Shown piece by piece: positions 1-9,445 of a DNA stretch of 64,000 nt; positions within the stretch are counted from its first letter, which is position 1, and every line of letters starts with the position of its first letter. A program made the translations under genes and the position numbers. Source of the stretch: Gracilimonas sediminicola (GTDB taxonomy: Bacteria > Bacteroidota > Rhodothermia > Balneolales > Balneolaceae); contig NZ_JANDBC010000001.1 in the NCBI RefSeq assembly GCF_024320785.1, forward strand, positions 1,184,001 to 1,248,000, read 5' to 3'. The notes under the pieces are model-generated. The model was given only the letters and a program-made list of their open reading frames with translations. It was not told where the DNA came from and did no database searches.

Positions 1-2537
1 GGGGATACCTCACTTTGCAAAACAACGACCGGGAACATGCATTCAGCGATTCGGATGTACGGCTGCTAAGTACCCTTGCCAACAGTATGAGTGTAGCCCT
101 GGAAAATGCACGTCTTTTTAACGAAACCGAACAGCGAAATGCAGAGCTTGCCGTTATAAATAGTGTACAACAGGGCCTTGTGGCTGAAATGGACATGCAA
201 GGTATCTATGATTTAGTGGGTTCCCGAATTAGAGATCTTTTTGATGCCCAGGTAACCGGTGTGGTTACTTTTAATCACGAAGTGAAGAAAGAACTATTTA
301 AGTATGTATTTGAAGACGGGGAAAGGCTTTACCCAAAATCAAGATTATACGACAGGCTTAGAGCTAAAATTATTGAAGATAAATCGACGCTGCTGATTAA
401 TGAGAATGCAGCAGCTGAAATGGCAAGGATAAATAAGAAACCATTCAAGCCTGTACCCGGAACAAGATTGGCAAAGTCTGCAGTATATGTACCAATGATT
501 GTGGGTGATACCGTTCGCGGGTATGTGACCCTTCAAAACCTGGACCGGGAGAATGCTTTCTCTTCTTCCGACGTAAGTTTACTTACCACCCTGGTTAACA
601 GTATGACGGTGGCCCTCGAAAATGCCCGCCTTTTTAATGAAACCAACCGCCTGCTGGCTGAAACCGAACAGCGTAATGCCGAGCTGGCCGTAATCAACAG
701 TGTGCAGGAAGGTCTGGTGCGGGAAATGGACATGCAGGCCATTTACAGCCTGGTTGGCAACCGTATCTGCGAGGTTCTGAATACCCAAACAATGCTCATC
801 CGTACTTTCGACCATGACAAAGAAATTGAGACCTGGGAGTACGCCGTTGAAAATGGGGAACGTCTTTATCTTGAACCACGGCCATTTATCTGGGCAAATA
901 AACACCTCATCAAAACCAAAGAAGCATTACTTATTAATGAAGATTATGTAGAAACGGCCAAAAAATACGGAGACACCGATCATGGTGTTAGTAAGGGATT
1001 GCCTCCCAAGGCAGCCATCTTTGTACCAATGATCGTGGGCGATAAAGTAATGGGCTCCATCAGTCTTCAGAATGTAGAAAAGGAGCACGCGTTTACGGAA
1101 TCAGATGTTCGGCTGCTTACCACCCTCACCAACAGTATGAGTGTAGCGCTTGAAAATGCCCGATTGTTTAACGAAACCACCCGGCTATTGGGGGAAACCG
1201 AGCAGCGAGCCGCCGAACTTCAAACCGTGAACAGTATCAGTAAGGCGATTGTATCGCAGTTGGAAGTGGATGCACTTTTTAAACTGGTTGGGGAAAAGAT
1301 GCGGGAAACTTTTAAAGCAGATATTGTTTACCTGGCTATTCACGATAAGAAATCAGACCTGCTTCATTTTCCATATTACTATGGAGATAAATCAGAATCG
1401 CGGCCTTTTGGGAATGGAATCACCGAAAAAATCATCACCAGTAAAGAGCCACTGCTGGTGAACCACGACCTCGATGAAACTTATGATAAAATTAAGGCTG
1501 AGAAGAAAGGGGAAATGGTGGAGTCTTACCTTGGAGTTCCCATCCTGGCCGGTAAAAAATCACTGGGGGTAATCAGCGTTCAAAGTAAGGAACAGGAAAA
1601 CCGATTCAGTGAAACTGACCTTCGTTTGCTCTCCACTATTGCAGCCAACGTGGGTATTGCCATTCAAAATGCTGAGGCCTATCAAAAACTGCAGTCGGCA
1701 TTAAATGAACTGCGAGCGGCCCAGGAGCAATTGGTTCAGCAGGAAAAACTGGCTTCGCTTGGGCAACTCACCGCCGGTATCGCTCATGAAATCAAAAACC
1801 CGCTGAATTTTGTGAATAATTTTTCGGAGTTAAGTGTGGAGTTGATTGAAGAGACGAAGGAGGAGCTGTCAGCTCTCAGTGATCAGCTTTCAGCTGAGGA
1901 TAAAGGGCGTATTCTGGGGGCTCATGAAATACTGAAAGACATTGACATGAATCTCCGTAAAATTCACGAACATGGCTCACGGGCCGACTCCATCGTTAAA
2001 TCCATGCTGGAACACAGCCGTGGAGGTTCCGGAAAGATGGAGCCTACCGATTTGAATGCATTGGTCAAAGAATTTGTAAACCTCTCCTTCCACGGTATGA
2101 GGGCAAGCAAGAATCCCATAAATGTAGCTATGGATTTTGAGTTGGATGATTCGGTCGGAGAAGTACCGTTGATTGCCGAAGATTTCAGCCGGGTGATCGT
2201 GAACCTGTGCAACAATGCCTTTGATGCGATGAGGGAGAAATTAAACTCCAATGACCAAGCACCAAATTCCAAAGATTACAGGGCAAAACTTATCGTACGA
2301 ACTTCTTTAGAAAATGGAAGGATTTTGCTTCAGATTGAAGACAACGGGCCGGGAATTCCGGAGGAGATGAAAAGTAAGATTATGCAGCCGTTTTTTACAA
2401 CCAAGAAAGGAACCGAAGGCACCGGTTTAGGACTGAGTATTACCAATGATGTCATCAAAGCGCATGGCGGGGAATTAGACTTATCTACCATTCCTGGTAA
2501 CGGAACTACTTTCTCGATTAAAATTCCACAAGCTTAA
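1..2537 (+). CDS. Multi-GAF sensor histidine kinase (5' end outside window)
   Basis: Cytoplasmic sensor kinase that autophosphorylates on His and probably feeds the receivers downstream. The reading frame is open to base 1, and the first residues (GYLTLQN) match the end of the GAF repeats seen later, so the TTG at 15 is not the real start. Counting residues from base 15, there is the tail of one GAF domain, then three GAF domains (about 55-210, 230-395, 410-560), a short coiled coil, a DHp domain with H591 in the AGIAHEIKNP motif, and a HATPase_c with N-box (NLCNNAFDAM), G1 (EDNGPGIP) and G2 (GTGLGLSI) motifs. No membrane segment is visible. The DHp loop (about 617-628) and the N-box loop contain short repeat-like insertions. 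The next kinase starts 6 bases after the stop, so the genes are probably co-transcribed. Family is certain; ligand unknown. Confidence 0.95.
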   Translation, partial: GYLTLQNNDREHAFSDSDVRLLSTLANSMSVALENARLFNETEQRNAELAVINSVQQGLVAEMDMQGIYDLVGSRIRDLFDAQVTGVVTFNHEVKKELFKYVFEDGERLYPKSRLYDRLRAKIIEDKSTLLINENAAAEMARINKKPFKPVPGTRLAKSAVYVPMIVGDTVRGYVTLQNLDRENAFSSSDVSLLTTLVNSMTVALENARLFNETNRLLAETEQRNAELAVINSVQEGLVREMDMQAIYSLVGNRICEVLNTQTMLIRTFDHDKEIETWEYAVENGERLYLEPRPFIWANKHLIKTKEALLINEDYVETAKKYGDTDHGVSKGLPPKAAIFVPMIVGDKVMGSISLQNVEKEHAFTESDVRLLTTLTNSMSVALENARLFNETTRLLGETEQRAAELQTVNSISKAIVSQLEVDALFKLVGEKMRETFKADIVYLAIHDKKSDLLHFPYYYGDKSESRPFGNGITEKIITSKEPLLVNHDLDETYDKIKAEKKGEMVESYLGVPILAGKKSLGVISVQSKEQENRFSETDLRLLSTIAANVGIAIQNAEAYQKLQSALNELRAAQEQLVQQEKLASLGQLTAGIAHEIKNPLNFVNNFSELSVELIEETKEELSALSDQLSAEDKGRILGAHEILKDIDMNLRKIHEHGSRADSIVKSMLEHSRGGSGKMEPTDLNALVKEFVNLSFHGMRASKNPINVAMDFELDDSVGEVPLIAEDFSRVIVNLCNNAFDAMREKLNSNDQAPNSKDYRAKLIVRTSLENGRILLQIEDNGPGIPEEMKSKIMQPFFTTKKGTEGTGLGLSITNDVIKAHGGELDLSTIPGNGTTFSIKIPQA

Positions 2538-2543
2538 TCACCA

Positions 2544-5051
2544 ATGGATAAGCAGAAAGAGATAGCGTTAAATGAGGCTTATGACAAACTCATGGCCATC
2601 AGTACCAATCAAATTCCCGTTGATGGACTTGAAGAACTTGTCGATCCGGAAATCATGGGTTATGGGACCACTGTTGATGAAGAAGTACACGACCTTGAGG
2701 GGTACATTCAGCTTATTAAAGCTCAGGAAGAACAGGCCCGTGCTGCCGGCCTCCATTTTAATTTTGACCGCACCCTCGTTCATAAAAGAATCTCGGCAGA
2801 AGGTGATATCGCTGTATTCGTAGAACACATTATTGCCACTGTACAGTCAGATCAAATTGAGAATCAGTTTACATTCCGCTTTAGCGCAGTTATGGAGTTT
2901 AAACAAGGAAGTTGGAAACTCATTCATTGGCATGGTTCCATACCTGGTGATACTGAAAACGATACCTGGCATGTTGAGGAGTGGGAACGGGAAAAAGAAA
3001 GGCTTGAGAAATTAGTAGCTGAGCAAACCACCGATCTTCTCCAAAAAAACAAAGAATTGGAGATTGAAGCAGCTTCTGAACGGATGCGTGCTGTAGCTAT
3101 GGGGATGCAAAAACCTGATGACATCATGCTGGTTATTTCAACGCTCCGTAAATGCCTGGCTGATTTACAAGTTGATAGTCTCGCTGTGGTAATTCTTATC
3201 GACAATGAAGATGGTACGATGACACAATGGGATATAACTGAGATTGAAAAAGGCGAGCTAAAACTATTTCAGATTCACATGGACCTAAAATTGGTGCCTA
3301 CCATAGCCGGTTATTATGAGAATGCGGAAAAACAATCTTTTGTGATATATGAGATCACGGGTGAAAAGTTAAATAAGTTGGCACAGGAGCTGCAAATAAT
3401 TGACAAACAAAATGGACAAATTTTTCAACAAGCAATTAAGGATGGGGTCATTTCTAAGTTTTTTCCTGTCGTAAAAAAATTCTCCCATGGGTTTTTGGAA
3501 ATTGATTTCAATAAAAAGCCTCCGCAAGAGATAGAGACAATTGCTACAAAAATGGGCAATGCATTCGAACAGTCCTATATCCGATTCCTTGACCTTCAAA
3601 AAGCCGAACAACAGACCTACGAATCTAAAGTGGAAGCCAGTCTGGAACGGGTTAGGGGCATAGCGGCTGCCATGAATCATAGTGACGACCTGAGGCAGAT
3701 TGCAGAGGCTATGTTCAAAGAAATGGAGATGCTTAAGATTAATCCCCTTCGATATGGCTTAGGTATGATTAACGGTGAAACCAAAGAAGCCGAAATTTGG
3801 GCATCTAATGTTGATGACGGAAGTTACCTGGATATGCTGGGAACCCTTTCCCTCACCTGGCACCCTATGCTCCAAAAAGTATTGGATGCCTGGGAAGCAC
3901 AGCATCAAGAAGTGATCTACGAGCTGAAAGGCAAAGAGCTTAGTGACTATTACCAAAAGGTAGGTCCCATTAACCCCAACATCCCCAACCTTGAAGAACT
4001 TCAGGACCCGGATACTGACATTGAACAGTTTGCAAGTTTCTTTCCCTTTAAGTCAGGGGCATTATATGCATTCACTAATGGTGAGCCGGGCGAAGATGGT
4101 AAATCAATTTTAAAACGATTCGCCAATGTTTTTGAGCAAGCTCACATTCGTTACGATGACCTTCAAATAGCAGAAAAACAAGCACGACTCATCCGCGAAG
4201 AACGTGACCGCCTGGAAATTGCCCTGAAGGAATTAGAGGCTACCCAAGACCAGCTTGTTCAGCAGGAAAAACTGGCTTCCCTTGGACAACTCACCGCCGG
4301 CATTGCCCACGAAATCAAAAACCCGCTGAATTTCGTGAATAATTTTTCGGAGCTGAGTGTGGAGTTGATAGACGAAGCAAGAGAGGAGATCAAGGAGATT
4401 AATTCAAAATTTAACATTCAAAATTTAGAATTATCAGATCTCCTTGACGACATCGAAACTAATCTCCGAAAAATTCATGAACACGGTACGCGGGCTGATT
4501 CTATCGTAAAATCGATGCTGGAGCACAGCCGGGGCGGTTCGGGAAAAATGGAGCCTACGGATTTGAATGGGTTAGTGAAGGAATTTGTGAACCTCTCTTT
4601 CCACGGCATGCGGGCCGGAAAGAATCCCATTAATGTAGATATGGAGTTTGACTTGGATGATTCGATTGGAGATGTACCTCTTATAGCTGAAGATTTTAGC
4701 CGGGTGATCATCAATTTGTGTAATAATGCTTTTGATGCGATGAGGGAAAAATTAAATTCCAATGATCAAGCACCAAATTCCAAAGATTACAAGCCAAAGC
4801 TGACAGTTAGGACCTACAAGAAGAATCAAGCAACTTTCATAGAAATTGAGGATAATGGTCCGGGTATTTCACCAGATATAAAGGAAAAGATTCTTCAGCC
4901 TTTTTTCACGACAAAGAAGGGCACCGAAGGTACGGGGTTGGGGTTAAGCATTACCAACGACATTATTAAAGCACACGGTGGTTTTTTAGAAGTTTCCACT
5001 AACCAACATGAGGGTACATGTCTCACCATTAAATTATCCCCGGGGGGATAA
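2544..5051 (+). CDS. Sensor histidine kinase with N-terminal SnoaL-like domain and GAF-like regions
   Basis: Soluble histidine kinase of 835 residues. Residues about 10-140 resemble a SnoaL/NTF2-like fold (ending in a WKLIHWHGS strand motif), an uncommon input module for a kinase. A coiled coil (150-185) leads to two GAF-like regions (about 185-365 and 385-545), each followed by an alpha-helical linker, then a DHp domain with H589 (GIAHEIKNPL) and a complete HATPase_c (N-box NLCNNAF, G1 EDNGPGI, G2 GTGLGLS). The C-terminal 250 residues are almost the same as those of the kinases before and after it. It starts 6 bases after the previous stop with no clear Shine-Dalgarno sequence, suggesting translational coupling. 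The DHp loop contains an in-frame repeat (4401-4433). The SnoaL call is from fold-like pattern, not from a search. Confidence 0.93.
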   Translation: MDKQKEIALNEAYDKLMAISTNQIPVDGLEELVDPEIMGYGTTVDEEVHDLEGYIQLIKAQEEQARAAGLHFNFDRTLVHKRISAEGDIAVFVEHIIATVQSDQIENQFTFRFSAVMEFKQGSWKLIHWHGSIPGDTENDTWHVEEWEREKERLEKLVAEQTTDLLQKNKELEIEAASERMRAVAMGMQKPDDIMLVISTLRKCLADLQVDSLAVVILIDNEDGTMTQWDITEIEKGELKLFQIHMDLKLVPTIAGYYENAEKQSFVIYEITGEKLNKLAQELQIIDKQNGQIFQQAIKDGVISKFFPVVKKFSHGFLEIDFNKKPPQEIETIATKMGNAFEQSYIRFLDLQKAEQQTYESKVEASLERVRGIAAAMNHSDDLRQIAEAMFKEMEMLKINPLRYGLGMINGETKEAEIWASNVDDGSYLDMLGTLSLTWHPMLQKVLDAWEAQHQEVIYELKGKELSDYYQKVGPINPNIPNLEELQDPDTDIEQFASFFPFKSGALYAFTNGEPGEDGKSILKRFANVFEQAHIRYDDLQIAEKQARLIREERDRLEIALKELEATQDQLVQQEKLASLGQLTAGIAHEIKNPLNFVNNFSELSVELIDEAREEIKEINSKFNIQNLELSDLLDDIETNLRKIHEHGTRADSIVKSMLEHSRGGSGKMEPTDLNGLVKEFVNLSFHGMRAGKNPINVDMEFDLDDSIGDVPLIAEDFSRVIINLCNNAFDAMREKLNSNDQAPNSKDYKPKLTVRTYKKNQATFIEIEDNGPGISPDIKEKILQPFFTTKKGTEGTGLGLSITNDIIKAHGGFLEVSTNQHEGTCLTIKLSPGG

Positions 5052-5054
5052 ACG

Positions 5055-8000
5055 ATGAGCAAAAAAAACATACTATCTTTTAAAACCGGCATTATTTGCC
5101 TGACTGCTTTTGCAGGGCTGACAACTTCTGTTCACGCTCAAACCGAACAGGAAATAAAACCCACGCTTTTACAAAGTGAAGCTCCTTCCCTGCGCTTTGA
5201 GCATACCGGGCTCAGCGATGGAATGAATCAGGCCAGTGCAAATACCATCATGCAGGATAGTAAGGGGTTTCTGTGGATTGCTACCCAGGGAGGCCTCCAT
5301 CGGTACGATGGTTATGAATTTAAAGTGTACAAGCAAACCCCTTTCGATACCACTTCCCTTTCTGAGAACTGGGTTTGGGGGATGGATGAATCAGCAAACG
5401 GGGATATTTGGGTTACAACAGAAGGCGGTGGATTAAACAAACTGAATCAGGCTACAGGAAAATTCACGAAGTATGTTCACGATCCGAATGACTCTACCAG
5501 TATTTCCAGCGACCGTGCTTTTATGCCTTTTGAAGACAGCCGGGGCAACCTGTGGGTAGGCACTTTTGGAAGTGGGTTAAATAGAATGCCCCCCGGGCAA
5601 GACGGAAAGTTTATTCGGTATGAGCACGACCACGATGACCCAACAACCATTACAAGCCATGCCGTTTATTGGATGAAAGAGGATTCTGAGGGTTTTCTGT
5701 GGGCTGGAGGCAATAACGGTATTTCAAGAATAAATTTAGATACCTATGAAATCACCCGCTTTTTGTTTGATATAGATGGCCGTGAGTTTTATGGAGCCCC
5801 TCAGAATGTTTTGGATCAATATCTCTCACCCGATATACCCGGCGCTTTGTGGCTGGCAACCGGGAACGGGCTGGTATTTCTGGATAGCAAAACCGGTGAC
5901 TTTGAGCGATATCTGATTGAACCCAATGAAGGAGAGAACGTCAACCCGCTTAACTTTCTTCATCAGGTTGTGCCTGATCCAGAGAATCCAAATGTATTAT
6001 GGGTGGCCGGCCCTGGAACAGGTGTTGCCCGCTTCGACATCGTTGACCGTGAATTCACTTCTTATCGTAACAATCAGCGAGACCCAAATAGCCTCAGCGA
6101 TAATTTTGCTACATCGATGTATGCCGACCGTTCCGGCACCATCTGGGTGGGTACAGCAACAAGAGGTCTTTCCGCCTTTAATCCCGGCGCGGTAAATTTT
6201 ACTCACCTGAAGAATAACCCTGATGATGACCAAACCATCTCCCCGGGTATTGTATGGGGTGTTTTTGAAGATAGCGAAGGAACTTTGTGGGTAGGGACAG
6301 ATATCGGGTCTGCGGGTGATATCCTCACTGAATTCGACATCAACACCGGACAAGTCTCTCATTATACTTCTAACCCTGATGATACCACATCATTAATATT
6401 TGGATCCATACGGGTATTCCATGAAGATGCTAACGGTCGTTTTTGGATAGGCACCAGCGGTGGACTGAGTTTATTCGATCGCACAACTAAAAAATCTACT
6501 TATTTCCGCCACCCGCGGATTGATGGGAACCAGGGGCGAAACAGCCTTTTTGCGATCGTACCAACCGCAACTGATGAGGACGTATTCTGGATTGGCAGCA
6601 TTGGCGGGCTCGACCGCTTTAATTCAATCACCGGAGAGTATGAGCATATCCCCCTTCCTCAGGAAGAATTAAAAACCGATTTCGGTCCTCCCGTTTTGAG
6701 TTTACATATAGCTGAAGACAGCATGTTGTGGGCAGGTACTACTTTAGGTTTACTCCAAATTACTCCCGATGGAATTGCAACTGTAGCTTCTACCTATAAA
6801 CCTACCGATTCGACAACCATCAACAACAGTCAAATACAAAGCATAACCCAGCTGAATAATGATCCGGGTACACTTTGGCTGGCTACCTCAAACGGTGGGC
6901 TGAACCGCTTTGATATACAAACCGGCAAGGCCACACATTTTACCGAGGAACAAGGTCTTTCCAATAATTCGCTATATGGCTTGTTGGTGGATAATAACAA
7001 CACCCTTTGGATGAGCTCCAATAAAGGCATCTCCAATTTTGACCCCGCCACTGAGACGTTTAGAAATTACGGGCTCGATGACGGGCTTATGGCACTGGAA
7101 TACTCCCAAAACGGATATTTTAAGGGAAATAATGGGGTTATGTATTTTGGCAGTGGCGAAGGTGTTACGGCTTTTGTTCCGGAACAGCTTCATGTAAATG
7201 AAATCCCACCTCAGGTAGTACTTTCCGATTTTAAAGTATTCAACAAACCCGTAGTGCCCGGACCTGATTCTCCGCTCAAGGATGCACTCAGTAATACTCA
7301 AAAAATTACTCTTCCCTATCACCAAAATGAAGTAACCTTTGACTATGTAGCCCTGCATTATGCCAACCCCAAAATGAATACCTACTCTTATCAACTGGAG
7401 GGATTTGACCCGGACTGGATTGATGCCGGCAACAAACGTTCAGCAACCTACACCAATCTCCCCGAAGGGGAATTCACTTTTAAAGTGAAAGCAGCGAATG
7501 CGGATGGAGTCTGGAATCATGAAGGAGCCTCAATTGGATTAACCATTTTACCTCCGTGGTACAGAACCTGGTGGGCCTACTCTTTAGGACTTGGAATGCT
7601 GGGCTTCATGGTTTTTGGGGTTGACCGTTTTCAGCGCAGCCGTATTTCTAAAAAGGAACAAGAACGACAGGCACTTCGTGAAGCTGAGCTCCGGGCCGAG
7701 GCTGAAAACAAGCGCCGGTCCGATACCGAGCAGCTGAGCCAGATCGGACGGGCCATTACATCCACTCTTTCGGTAAACAAAATCATTGATACCGTTTACG
7801 AGAATGTGAACGCCCTGATGGATGCTTCCATTTTTGGGGTCGGAATTTATAATGAAGAAAGAAACCGACTCGAGTTCCCGGCTACCAAGGAAAAGGGAAA
7901 GATGTTATCTCCTTTTGTAAACAACCTGGACGAAGAAGACCGCCTGGCGGTTTTCTGCTTCAAGAACAAAGAGGAAATTATTGTCGGGGATTACGCCAAC

Positions 8001-9029
8001 GAGCATACCAAGTATGTTAAAACCTATCAGGCGCCTATTGAAGGGGAAGAGTCGAAGTCTATACTCTACCTGCCGCTGGTTCAGCAAGACCGGGTGATCG
8101 GCGTTATCACCACTCAAAGCTTCAAGAAAGATGCATACACCGCTTATCATGTGAACCTGTTGAGAAACCTGGCCACTTATGCTGCCATTGCCCTCGACAA
8201 TGCTTCAGCCTATCGAAAACTGAATGCAACCTTGAGTGAGTTAAAAGACATGCAGCAACAGCTCATCCAGCAGGAAAAACTGGCTTCACTTGGACAGCTT
8301 ACCGCCGGTATTGCCCATGAGATTAAGAATCCGCTGAATTTCGTGAATAACTTTTCTGACTTGAATGTGGAACTGCTGGAGGAAGCTCGTGAGCTGGCCG
8401 GTGATAATACCGACTTAAAGGATCTTTTAGCCGATATTGAAGCAAACCTCAATAAAATTCATGAGCACGGACAAAGGGCCGATTCTATCGTGAAATCGAT
8501 GTTACAGCACTCGCGTGGAGGCAGCGGCAGAAAAGAACCGACTCAGATAAATACGGTAGTCAGAGAGTATGTGAACCTGACTTTCCACGGTATGAGAGCC
8601 GGCAAAGAGCCCATCAATTCTGACATCATATTTGACCTGGATGAAAGTATAGATCCAATTCCATTGATAGCCGAAGACTTCAGTCGCGTAATCGTAAACC
8701 TGTGCAACAATGCTTTTGATGCGATGCGGGAAAAGCTGAAGTCCAAAGACCAAGCACCAAATTCTAAAGAATACAAAGCCAAGCTTACGGTGAGGACTTC
8801 ATCAGAAAGTGGAAACGTTTTACTTCAAATTGAAGATAACGGGCCGGGAATACCGGACGACATGAGAGACAAAATTATGCAGCCTTTCTTCACTACAAAG
8901 AAAGGAACGGAAGGTACCGGACTCGGACTCAGCATTACCAATGATATCATCAAAGCACACGGTGGCACCATTCAGGTAGATTCTGAAAAAGGAAAGGGCA
9001 CAATATTTACGATCACCTTAAACAAATAG
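5055..9029 (+). CDS. Two-component regulator propeller sensor kinase (Reg_prop, Y_Y_Y, GAF, HisKA, HATPase)
   Basis: Membrane sensor kinase of 1324 residues. A signal peptide (1-29, ending HAQ) is followed by about 14 repeats of the two-component-regulator propeller type with DSxGxLWVGT-like strands (about 45-720), a Y_Y_Y domain (735-830) and one membrane helix (about 838-858), placing the propeller in the periplasm. Inside the cell come a coiled coil, a GAF domain (905-1055), a DHp domain with H1088 and a HATPase_c with all boxes. Unlike the hybrid propeller kinases of Bacteroides (HTCS) there is no receiver or AraC domain; a stand-alone receiver starts 4 bases downstream and may replace it. 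In Bacteroides such propellers often sense carbohydrates, but no glycan-use genes are nearby, so the ligand stays unknown. RBS GGGGGA overlaps the previous stop. Confidence 0.95.
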   Translation: MSKKNILSFKTGIICLTAFAGLTTSVHAQTEQEIKPTLLQSEAPSLRFEHTGLSDGMNQASANTIMQDSKGFLWIATQGGLHRYDGYEFKVYKQTPFDTTSLSENWVWGMDESANGDIWVTTEGGGLNKLNQATGKFTKYVHDPNDSTSISSDRAFMPFEDSRGNLWVGTFGSGLNRMPPGQDGKFIRYEHDHDDPTTITSHAVYWMKEDSEGFLWAGGNNGISRINLDTYEITRFLFDIDGREFYGAPQNVLDQYLSPDIPGALWLATGNGLVFLDSKTGDFERYLIEPNEGENVNPLNFLHQVVPDPENPNVLWVAGPGTGVARFDIVDREFTSYRNNQRDPNSLSDNFATSMYADRSGTIWVGTATRGLSAFNPGAVNFTHLKNNPDDDQTISPGIVWGVFEDSEGTLWVGTDIGSAGDILTEFDINTGQVSHYTSNPDDTTSLIFGSIRVFHEDANGRFWIGTSGGLSLFDRTTKKSTYFRHPRIDGNQGRNSLFAIVPTATDEDVFWIGSIGGLDRFNSITGEYEHIPLPQEELKTDFGPPVLSLHIAEDSMLWAGTTLGLLQITPDGIATVASTYKPTDSTTINNSQIQSITQLNNDPGTLWLATSNGGLNRFDIQTGKATHFTEEQGLSNNSLYGLLVDNNNTLWMSSNKGISNFDPATETFRNYGLDDGLMALEYSQNGYFKGNNGVMYFGSGEGVTAFVPEQLHVNEIPPQVVLSDFKVFNKPVVPGPDSPLKDALSNTQKITLPYHQNEVTFDYVALHYANPKMNTYSYQLEGFDPDWIDAGNKRSATYTNLPEGEFTFKVKAANADGVWNHEGASIGLTILPPWYRTWWAYSLGLGMLGFMVFGVDRFQRSRISKKEQERQALREAELRAEAENKRRSDTEQLSQIGRAITSTLSVNKIIDTVYENVNALMDASIFGVGIYNEERNRLEFPATKEKGKMLSPFVNNLDEEDRLAVFCFKNKEEIIVGDYANEHTKYVKTYQAPIEGEESKSILYLPLVQQDRVIGVITTQSFKKDAYTAYHVNLLRNLATYAAIALDNASAYRKLNATLSELKDMQQQLIQQEKLASLGQLTAGIAHEIKNPLNFVNNFSDLNVELLEEARELAGDNTDLKDLLADIEANLNKIHEHGQRADSIVKSMLQHSRGGSGRKEPTQINTVVREYVNLTFHGMRAGKEPINSDIIFDLDESIDPIPLIAEDFSRVIVNLCNNAFDAMREKLKSKDQAPNSKEYKAKLTVRTSSESGNVLLQIEDNGPGIPDDMRDKIMQPFFTTKKGTEGTGLGLSITNDIIKAHGGTIQVDSEKGKGTIFTITLNK

Positions 9030-9033
9030 AATA

Positions 9034-9423
9034 ATGAGCGAACCCATGAAATTTTTAGTGGTGGATGATGAAAAAGACGTTGAAATGCTGTTTCGTCAAA
9101 AATTCAGAAAAGAAATACGGAGCAATGCCCTGGAACTGGAATTTGCCTTTTCCGGCGATGAAGCCATCGAGATTTTGAGAAGTAATCACCCCCCCGAGGT
9201 TGTGTATATATTCTCTGATATCAACATGCCGGGGATGTCGGGACTGGAGCTTCTGGAAAAGGTGAAAACTGATTTCCCGCAAATAAAGGTAAGCATGATA
9301 TCTGCCTATGGCGACCAGCATAATTACGACAAAGCCATGGAATCGGGCGCAAAAGCATTTTTTACCAAGCCCATCGATTTTGAAGAACTCAGAGAAGAAA
9401 TCAACCAATTGATTCACCAATAG
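9034..9423 (+). CDS. Stand-alone response-regulator receiver
   Basis: Single-domain receiver (CheY-like) of 129 residues. The acidic pair D11-D12, phosphoacceptor D62 (FSDINMPGMSG), S90 in the TT/S position (MISAYGD) and K112 (FFTKPID) are all present, so it should be phosphorylated. It has no output domain, so it may act as a phosphate shuttle or bind a partner protein. It lies 4 bases after the propeller kinase and 22 bases before the receiver-phosphatase, with which it shares the SAYGD and TKPIDF motifs; the two look like duplicates. This suggests that the three kinases upstream signal through this receiver, the next one, or both. Confidence 0.95.
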   Translation: MSEPMKFLVVDDEKDVEMLFRQKFRKEIRSNALELEFAFSGDEAIEILRSNHPPEVVYIFSDINMPGMSGLELLEKVKTDFPQIKVSMISAYGDQHNYDKAMESGAKAFFTKPIDFEELREEINQLIHQ

Positions 9424-9445
9424 ACAACTAATTTAACCGAGGGTT

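Noticed and set aside
15-17. TTG at base 15 as start of the first kinase
   Set aside because: The frame is open to the window edge and the preceding codons match the end of the GAF repeats, so the gene begins outside.
1964-2272. Minus-strand frame starting MEFGAWSLEFNFSL
   Set aside because: Antisense of the kinase core; the EFGAWSLEF peptide is the reverse reading of the short repeat, useful only to recognise it.
6972-7394. 140-codon minus-strand frame opposite the propeller kinase
   Set aside because: Shadow of the kinase coding strand; no start signals or domains.
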